The translations under genes and the position numbers were made by a program. Of a DNA stretch of 64,000 nt, positions 57,866 to 64,000 are shown piece by piece. The notes beneath the pieces were generated by a model, which was given only the letters and a program-made list of their open reading frames with translations, had not been told where the DNA came from and made no database searches. The stretch covers positions 62,001 through 126,000 of the forward strand of contig NZ_BCTP01000004.1 in assembly GCF_001571345.1 (NCBI RefSeq), in the 5' to 3' direction. This DNA comes from Komagataeibacter xylinus NBRC 15237. Lineage in GTDB: Bacteria > Pseudomonadota > Alphaproteobacteria > Acetobacterales > Acetobacteraceae. Numbering within the stretch: the stretch's first letter is position 1; each line of letters begins with the position of its first letter.

Positions 57866-58768
57866 TTACCCAAGAGCGAAGATGTCGCGCATGTCCATGT
57901 TTGCCGCGATCTCCCACACCCGCACGGTCAGTGCGGTGGGCAGGGACTGCGTCAGCCGCGCCAGCCCCACTTCGGGGGTTGCGCATGGCCCCAGCGGGCG
58001 CACCTGCAGGCGCCCATGCCCCGTATGGGTGGGCAGGGCCGCAACAGGCAGGATGCTGGCCAGCCGCCCGGCCAGCAACTCGGCATACAGCACTTCGAGC
58101 GAATTGGTTTCCATGACAATGGCAGGCGTCACGCCCGCCCCGCGAAAGGCCGCATCCACGATCTGCCGGGTGCGCATTTCCGTGCTGAGCAGGCACAGCG
58201 GCAGGTCGGCCAGCGTGTGCCATTCGCGCCGGCCCGCGGGCAGCACGAACGGCTCGGCGGCTACCAGCACATGCTGCTCGGTATAGAGCGGCAGGACTTC
58301 AAAGGGGCCATCGGGGGGGATCTGGTCAAGATAGACCAGCCCCAGGTCAAGCTGCTGCTGGCGCAGGCGGTGGATGGTATCGGCACAGGGACCAAGGCGC
58401 ACCTGCAGGTGCAGGCCGGGAATGGCGGTGCGGAAGCTTTCCAGCAGCACGGGTGATGCCTGGAGCGCTGGCGGCATGACGCCAATCGACAGCGAGCCGC
58501 CTGCCACCGCCTGCGCGAAGGCGGCTTCCTGCCGCAGGCCATCAAGGGCTGCCAGTGTCTGGCGTGCCCAGTCGAGCACGCGCTGCCCCTCATCGGTCAG
58601 GCCATTGAAGCGGCGGGTGCGGCGAATGATGGTAATGCCCAGTTCGGTCTCGAGCTGGCGTATGGCCGAGGAGAGCGCAGGCTGCGACACGCCGCAGCTT
58701 TCCGCGGCGCGGGAGAAATGCCGGTAGCGATCAAGCGCTATGAGATAGGTCAACTGCCGCAGAAACAC
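57866..58768 (-). CDS. LysR-family transcriptional regulator (CynR-like)
   Basis: The 300-residue product starts MFLRQLTYLIALDRYRHFSRAAESCGVSQPALSSAIRQLETELG, a standard LysR winged HTH, and has the effector domain after residue 90. It is divergent from the succinate-semialdehyde dehydrogenase gene across 306 bp and may regulate it. Confidence 0.88.
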   Translation of the reverse strand: MFLRQLTYLIALDRYRHFSRAAESCGVSQPALSSAIRQLETELGITIIRRTRRFNGLTDEGQRVLDWARQTLAALDGLRQEAAFAQAVAGGSLSIGVMPPALQASPVLLESFRTAIPGLHLQVRLGPCADTIHRLRQQQLDLGLVYLDQIPPDGPFEVLPLYTEQHVLVAAEPFVLPAGRREWHTLADLPLCLLSTEMRTRQIVDAAFRGAGVTPAIVMETNSLEVLYAELLAGRLASILPVAALPTHTGHGRLQVRPLGPCATPEVGLARLTQSLPTALTVRVWEIAANMDMRDIFALG

Positions 58769-59074
58769 GCCACATCCATCCTGATAAAAACGGCCTCATC
58801 CTTATCTGACAATAACGTCGCGCACCACTGCCCGCGCCCATGCGCCCTGTGCACCGGCCTGCGGGTGGTTGGCGGAAAGGGTATTCGTGGTGTGCATGGC
58901 ACGCCTGTTATGGCGGCATGGTCGCCACGATCCGCGCCCGTGCGGGCGAAACGGGTGCACAACCACAGGCTGTTTCTCGTTCCGGCCCCATGCGGCATTG
59001 ACGATATCGGATATGATCCTTGATGAAGGCATAAGCATTATTTAACCCGCCACCGCGCCCGATCGGAGCCTGAC
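58769..59074. other. Divergent intergenic region, no gene seen
   Basis: These 306 bases lie between the LysR gene and gabD. Loose half-sites GATAA (58782 region) and TTATC (58801 region) are present but no strong palindrome. No convincing open frame was found. Confidence 0.4.
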
Positions 59075-60544
59075 ATGACCGTGCCTCTCGCCAATACATC
59101 GCTTTTTCGCAAGGATGCGTTCATCCATGGCGAATGGACCCCCGCCCTCAATGGCGCGCGCCGGGCAGTACACAACCCGGCCACCGGCGCGGAAGTGGCG
59201 GAAGTGGCGGAATGCGGGGCGGATGATGTGGCGCGCGCCATCGAGGCAGCCGTGGCGGCGCAGGCACAGTGGCGCAACCGCACCGGCGCCCAGCGGCAGG
59301 TGATCCTGGCGCGCTGGCATGATCTGGTCATGGACAACCTTGATGACCTCGCCACGCTGATCGTGACCGAGCAGGGCAAGCCCCGCGCGGAAGCGGCGGG
59401 CGAGATCCGTTACGCCGCAAGCTTCCTGCTGTGGTTTGCAGCCGAGGCCATGCGTGGCTACGGCGATGTGATCCCTCCCACCAACCCCGCCACCCGGCTG
59501 AGCGTAATCCGCCAGCCCGTGGGGGTGTGTGCTGCCATCACGCCGTGGAATTTTCCCGCCGCCATGATCACCCGCAAGGCCGCCCCGGCGCTTGCCGCGG
59601 GTTGCGCCATGATCATCAAGCCATCGGAACTGACCCCGCTCACCGCCCTGGCGCTGGCCGAACTCGCCCATCAGGCAGGCGTGCCCGCAGGGCTGGTGCA
59701 GGTGCTGCCCGGTGATGGCGTGCGGCTGGGCAAGGCGCTGTGCGCAAGCCCCGCCATCCGCAAGCTGTCCTTTACCGGCTCGACGCAGGTCGGGCGCATT
59801 CTCATGGCGCAGTCGGCCCCCACGCTCAAGCGCCTGTCGCTTGAACTGGGCGGCAATGCGCCCTTCATCGTGTTCGAGGATGCGCATATCGAACAGGCCA
59901 TCAAAAGCGCTGTCGCCGCCAAATTCCGCAACGCCGGCCAGACCTGCGTGTGCGCCAACCGCTTTCTGGTGCATGACAGCATCTATGATGATTTCGCCAC
60001 CCGCTTCGCCCGCGTGGTGGACAGGCTGCATGTGGGGCCGGGCAACGCGCCCAATTCCGTCATCGGCCCGCTGATCAGTGCTGGCGCGCGCGACAAGGTG
60101 GAAACCCTCGTGCGTGATGCCGTGACCAAGGGGGCGGGCGTGCTGTGCGGGGGCACGCGCGACAGGGCGGGCGCGCTGTTCTACCGCCCCACCGTGCTGC
60201 GCGAGGTAACACCCGCCATGCGCATTGCCCATGAGGAAATCTTCGGCCCCGTGGCCCCGCTCATGCGCTTTGGCACCGAGGCGGAAGCCATCGCCATGGC
60301 CAATGACACGGAATATGGCCTTGCCGCCTATTTCTTCACCCGCGACCACGCCCGCGCCTGCCGCGTGGCGGAAGAGCTGGAATACGGCATGGTGGGCCAT
60401 AACACCGGCCTGATCTCCAACGAGGTTGCCCCCTTTGGCGGCATCAAGCAGTCGGGCATGGGGCGCGAGGGGTCGCGCTATGGCATGGATGAATACCAGG
60501 AGATGAAATACGTCTGCACCGACATCACCGATCCCGGCGCCTGA
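59075..60544 (+). CDS. gabD: NAD(P)-dependent succinate-semialdehyde dehydrogenase
   Basis: This aldehyde dehydrogenase of 489 residues oxidises succinate semialdehyde to succinate. TPWNFPAAMITRKAAPALAAGC (cofactor site), KPSELTP, the catalytic Glu in LELGGNAPFIVFEDA and the catalytic Cys in NAGQTCVCANRF are all present. FGGIKQSGMGREGS near the C-terminus is typical of GabD. The GabT partner is not adjacent; a role in 4-aminobutyrate breakdown or the alpha-ketoglutarate decarboxylase bypass is inferred from the family. Confidence 0.93.
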   Translation: MTVPLANTSLFRKDAFIHGEWTPALNGARRAVHNPATGAEVAEVAECGADDVARAIEAAVAAQAQWRNRTGAQRQVILARWHDLVMDNLDDLATLIVTEQGKPRAEAAGEIRYAASFLLWFAAEAMRGYGDVIPPTNPATRLSVIRQPVGVCAAITPWNFPAAMITRKAAPALAAGCAMIIKPSELTPLTALALAELAHQAGVPAGLVQVLPGDGVRLGKALCASPAIRKLSFTGSTQVGRILMAQSAPTLKRLSLELGGNAPFIVFEDAHIEQAIKSAVAAKFRNAGQTCVCANRFLVHDSIYDDFATRFARVVDRLHVGPGNAPNSVIGPLISAGARDKVETLVRDAVTKGAGVLCGGTRDRAGALFYRPTVLREVTPAMRIAHEEIFGPVAPLMRFGTEAEAIAMANDTEYGLAAYFFTRDHARACRVAEELEYGMVGHNTGLISNEVAPFGGIKQSGMGREGSRYGMDEYQEMKYVCTDITDPGA

Positions 60545-60583
60545 TTACATTTACATCCGCTTTCAATGGAGTACGATGGCGGC

Positions 60584-61843
60584 ATGAACGAATTCCGCTT
60601 TCTTCATGCCGCCGACCTGCATCTCGACAGCCCGCTACGCGGCCTGGGCGCGCGGTCGGATGACTATGCCCGCCTGATTGCCGATGCCTCGCGCCGGGCC
60701 TTTACGGACATGATCGACCGTGCCATCAGCAGTGAATGCCGTTTCGTGGTGCTGGCGGGCGACGTGTTTGATGGCGACCTGCGTGATGCGCAGTGCGGGC
60801 TGTTTTTTGTCAACGGCATGGCGCGGCTGAAGCAGGCGGGCATCCGCGTGTTCATGATTCTGGGCAATCATGATGCCGAAAACCGCTTTGTCCGTCACCT
60901 GCACGTAACCGACAACGTACACCTGTTCGATACCCGCAAGGCCGACACACAGGTGATGCAGGATCTGGGGGTTGCCGTGCATGGCCGCAGCTTCGGCCGC
61001 CGCGACGTGACCGACAATATTGCCCGGCACTACCCGCCCCCCATGCCCGGCCTGTTCAATATCGGCATCCTGCACACCGCCTGCCAGGGGCGCGAGGGGC
61101 ATGAGCCTTACGCGCCCTGCACGGTCGAGCAACTGGTCAATCATGGCTACCAGTACTGGGCGCTGGGCCACGTGCATACCCGCGAGATCCTGCATCGCGA
61201 CCCCTATGTGGTCTATGCGGGCAACCTGCAGGGCCGCCACGCGCGCGAGGCCGGGCCGAAGGGGGCCTCGCTGGTGAGCGTGCGCGCGGGTAGTGTGGTG
61301 GATGTAGCCCCGCAGGTGCTCGACGTGGTGCGCTGGGCCAGCGTGCGGGTTGACCTGTCCACCGCCACCACGCGCGGCGCGATGAGCAGCCTGATCCGCC
61401 ACGCGGTCGAGGGCGTGGTGCGCGAGGCGGATGGCCGCCCCATCGCCCTGCGGCTGGAACTGGCGGGGGCAACCGGGCTGCATGCCGAGCTGATCCGCAA
61501 TGCCCGTGACCTGACGCTTGAAGTCGAGACCGTTCTGGCCAGCATCTCCGATGAAATCTGGCTCGAACGCCTCAAGGTCCAGACCCGCGCACCCCAGCGC
61601 GCGCCCGTGCTTGATACGTCCACCGGCGGGCGTATTGCCGCCGATATCCGCGCCAGCGCAACGCCGGAGGCCCTGCGTGCGGAACTCGATGCCATCCTCG
61701 CCGCCGTGATCGACCGCATGCCCGCCCACACCCGCACCGATGCCCTGCGCGCGGGCCTTGCCGCCGACATACCCGCCCGCGCGGTGGACCTTGCCCTGTC
61801 ATTGGTGGAAAACCCAGAAGAAAGCCGCGATGCACATTCGTAA
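60584..61843 (+). CDS. SbcD/YhaO-like metallophosphoesterase (DNA exonuclease)
   Basis: The 419-residue product carries the calcineurin-like phosphoesterase metal motifs in order: FLHAADLHLDSPL, VLAGDVFDG, MILGNHDAEN, ILHTAC and ALGHVHTRE. This matches the YhaO/SbcD nuclease subunit of a Mre11-Rad50-type complex. The C-terminal part is helical. I took ATG 60584 (NEFRFLHAADLHLDS); ATG 60566 is also in frame. It overlaps the ATPase gene by 14 bp, so the two subunits are co-translated. Confidence 0.88.
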   Translation: MNEFRFLHAADLHLDSPLRGLGARSDDYARLIADASRRAFTDMIDRAISSECRFVVLAGDVFDGDLRDAQCGLFFVNGMARLKQAGIRVFMILGNHDAENRFVRHLHVTDNVHLFDTRKADTQVMQDLGVAVHGRSFGRRDVTDNIARHYPPPMPGLFNIGILHTACQGREGHEPYAPCTVEQLVNHGYQYWALGHVHTREILHRDPYVVYAGNLQGRHAREAGPKGASLVSVRAGSVVDVAPQVLDVVRWASVRVDLSTATTRGAMSSLIRHAVEGVVREADGRPIALRLELAGATGLHAELIRNARDLTLEVETVLASISDEIWLERLKVQTRAPQRAPVLDTSTGGRIAADIRASATPEALRAELDAILAAVIDRMPAHTRTDALRAGLAADIPARAVDLALSLVENPEESRDAHS

Positions 61844-64000
61844 CCTGCGCATCATCCGCTATGGCGCCATTGCGGATATGGAACTGGATTTTGGCGCGGT
61901 CCCCGGCCTGCATGTCATTCATGGCCCGAACGAGGCGGGCAAAAGCACTACGCTTTCCGCCATGACCGATTTTCTGTTTGGCATTCCCAACCAGTCCGAT
62001 GCGGGTGCGGTGTTCGGTAATGACCAGATCCGGCTCGAGGCCAGCCTCATGCTGGCCAACGGCACCATGCTCGACCTGCGCCGCCGCAAGGGCCGCACCC
62101 GCACGCTGGCCAGCCTCGATGGCCAGCCGGTCAGCGATGACGTGCTGGCCCCGGCCCTTGGCGGCATGACGCGCGAGCGCTTTACCGCCCTGTTCGGCCT
62201 CAATGACGAAACCCTGCGCAGCGGGGGGGCGGCCCTGCTCAGGGCGAATGGCGATATCGGGCGACTGATCGTGGAGGCAGGTGGCGGCCTGCGTGCCCTC
62301 ATGACACGCCTGGCCGAGATTGATGAACGGCGCGCGGCCCTGTTTGCGCCCCGTCGTGCGGCGGAGCGGGCTTTCTACAAGGCATCCGATGCCTTCCGCG
62401 CGGCACAGGATAGCCTGAGGGAGGCCTCGCTGACACATGAGGCCTATACCAGCCATTGCCAGCAGCGTGACGAATCCCGCCAGCACCGGGCCGATTTTGA
62501 CCGTGAACAGGCTGATCTGCGCCGCCTGCATGCACGGCTCGAACAACTGGCAAAGGCCTTGCCCCAGCTTCATGCCCTGACCCGGCTGGAGGCCGAACGC
62601 GCAACCCTGGCCGACCTCGCCCCATTGCCCACCGGCATGGGGGCGGAGATTACCGCAGCCCTTGAGGCCAGTGCTGCCGCCCAGGCCCGCCATGAAACGG
62701 CCCGCGCGCAGGCGCAGCGCCTGCAACGCCAGACAGACGTGCCCCCCGCGCAGGCCCGGCTCATGGCACAGGGCGCGCGCGTGGCGCATGTGATCGCGCT
62801 GGGGCAGGTGGTCCGTCGCGATCGCGCGGCCCAGCCCGAACGCGACGCCAAACGCCAGCAGATCAACCTCAGCCTGGCCAGCCTGCGCCAGTGGCTCAAT
62901 AAGGGGCCGGATGCGGATCTGCGCCAGTTCATGCCCGCGCGCGTGGTGCTTGAAGAAATACGCCAGATGGCCGATGCCCAGATGCAGTGGCGCAACACGG
63001 TTGCGGCGCTCGAGCAGCAGATAGCCCAGACCGATCTTGCCCTTGCCCGCAAGGCGGCCCGCCTCGACACCCTGCGGGCGCAGGGATACGACCGGCCCGT
63101 GGATGCGGATGCCTCCGTCTTTGCCGCCCTGCCTGCCGAGATCAAGCGCCTTGAGGTGCGCAGGAACAGCCTTGCCGCATTCGAGGAAAAGCTTGATGCG
63201 CGGCTCGGGGCGCTGGGGGTGGCCACGGCGGCAGCCCTGCAGGCCCTGCCGTGCCCTGATGCGCAGGCCGTGCGCGCGGCAGGCGAGGGGCAGCAGCGGC
63301 TGCACATCCACAATGAGCGCATTACCCAGGCCCTTGCCACCGAGCGCGAACGGCTGGCCAGCCTGCGCCCGGCCCTTGCGCGGCTCGAACATGCGGGCAA
63401 CACCATTACGCCCGACATGCTGCACGCCGCCCGCGCGCAGCGCGATAGCGCCTGGCATGAAATCCGCGACGCCTATCTGGGTGCCGACACCACGACGCCA
63501 CCCTCCACGCGCCAGCACAATGCCACGATGCTGGAGCGTGCCATAGCGCAGGCGGATAGCCTGTCACGCCAGTTGCTCGCACAGGCTGACCGGCTTGCCC
63601 GCATCGAGGCGCTGCGCCATGACATGGCCCAGTGTACCGACAAAATTGCCTGCCACGAGCGTAACCTGACTGATACGGCACAGCAGATTGCCCGGCAGTG
63701 GCAGGAATTCATTACGCCGTTTTCCGCCATCATGGCCCATGCGGCCACGCCAGCAGCACTCGGGGCATTCGTGCAGCAGCGCGGCGACGTGCTGGCCGAG
63801 GCCGAACAGGTCGCCACCGAGCGCGCGGCCCTTGAACACGAGCGCATCAGGCTGGCCGTGCAGCGTGACGGGCTTGCGCATCTGGCCCGCATGATGGGCG
63901 TGGACCCTGACCTGCCGCCCGCCGCCTGCGTGGAGGGCGTGACCCGCGCCCTGCGCCTGCATGCCAGCGCATATGAGGAATATGACCGCCTGCGGCGTGA
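61830..64000 (+). CDS. YhaN/SbcC-like AAA ATPase, 3' truncated by window edge
   Basis: The frame opens at the ATG inside the end of the nuclease gene (MHIRNLRIIRYGAIADMELD) and stays open to the last base, 723 codons plus two bases. Walker A HGPNEAGKSTTL is near residues 34-45, and an AAA_27/YhaN-type N-terminal domain (FGLNDETLRSGG) follows. The rest is long Ala/Gln/Arg/Leu-rich coiled coil, as in Rad50/SbcC proteins; the Walker B lobe must lie beyond the window. With the upstream phosphoesterase it forms a Mre11-Rad50-like DNA-end-processing pair. Confidence 0.88.
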   Translation, partial: MHIRNLRIIRYGAIADMELDFGAVPGLHVIHGPNEAGKSTTLSAMTDFLFGIPNQSDAGAVFGNDQIRLEASLMLANGTMLDLRRRKGRTRTLASLDGQPVSDDVLAPALGGMTRERFTALFGLNDETLRSGGAALLRANGDIGRLIVEAGGGLRALMTRLAEIDERRAALFAPRRAAERAFYKASDAFRAAQDSLREASLTHEAYTSHCQQRDESRQHRADFDREQADLRRLHARLEQLAKALPQLHALTRLEAERATLADLAPLPTGMGAEITAALEASAAAQARHETARAQAQRLQRQTDVPPAQARLMAQGARVAHVIALGQVVRRDRAAQPERDAKRQQINLSLASLRQWLNKGPDADLRQFMPARVVLEEIRQMADAQMQWRNTVAALEQQIAQTDLALARKAARLDTLRAQGYDRPVDADASVFAALPAEIKRLEVRRNSLAAFEEKLDARLGALGVATAAALQALPCPDAQAVRAAGEGQQRLHIHNERITQALATERERLASLRPALARLEHAGNTITPDMLHAARAQRDSAWHEIRDAYLGADTTTPPSTRQHNATMLERAIAQADSLSRQLLAQADRLARIEALRHDMAQCTDKIACHERNLTDTAQQIARQWQEFITPFSAIMAHAATPAALGAFVQQRGDVLAEAEQVATERAALEHERIRLAVQRDGLAHLARMMGVDPDLPPAACVEGVTRALRLHASAYEEYDRLRR

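Overview
The window is high-GC DNA (GC-rich third codon positions, dense operons with ATGA start/stop overlaps). It looks like an acetic acid bacterium of the Acetobacteraceae, most likely Komagataeibacter or a close relative. The reasons are protein styles (urease/urt cluster, PepSY trio, TonB receptor, nadABC with a Nudix-like regulator) and a GCCGCC(T)5-6 / GGCGGC hairpin family at gene ends; this placement is an inference from sequence style, not from a database search. I see no rRNA, tRNA, CRISPR array, transposase or phage gene.

1-14.1 kb is a urea/nickel module. The end of ureF and all of ureG are followed by an outer-membrane porin and a small exported protein. On the minus strand lies an unusual two-component pair: a hybrid histidine kinase whose N-terminus is an NCS1 (cytosine/allantoin-type) permease, and a NarL/FixJ-type response regulator. 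Divergent from it is urtABCDE (urea ABC importer) followed by a NiCoT nickel permease. Together they encode urea import, nickel import and urease maturation, with a likely dedicated sensor. A perfect palindrome sits in the divergent promoter region.

14.4-28 kb holds an FAD oxidoreductase, a LysR regulator, and a minus-strand uptake cluster of TonB receptor, periplasmic binding protein, two permeases and a fused double ATPase. Next come a Gly-rich exported protein and a DUF3649/PepSY/DUF3325-like membrane trio. 28-30.8 kb carries a DJ-1/PfpI-family protein and several very small hydrophilic or exported proteins of stress type, two of them overlapping by ATGA.

30.9-39.7 kb is a cyclic beta-1,2-glucan synthase (NdvB/ChvB-like) split by a 4-bp tandem duplication. 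Removing 4 bp restores one reading frame of about 2860 codons. 39.9-51.4 kb is mixed: two Na+/H+ antiporters, a LysR/SDR divergent pair with a perfect palindrome between them, an exporter-type ABC protein, an AT-rich orphan T6SS-immunity-like gene (Tdi1/DUF1851), trhO, arsC and an amino-acid permease.

51.7-57.1 kb is a de novo NAD module. A single open frame joins a diacylglycerol-kinase-like domain to a NadQ/NrtR-like Nudix-winged-helix regulator. It is followed by nadA-nadB-nadC, with a 21-bp near-perfect palindrome upstream of nadA. 57.1-64 kb has a Gln-rich repeat protein, a LysR regulator, a succinate-semialdehyde dehydrogenase, and an SbcD/YhaO-like nuclease with a YhaN/SbcC-like ATPase that runs off the end of the window.
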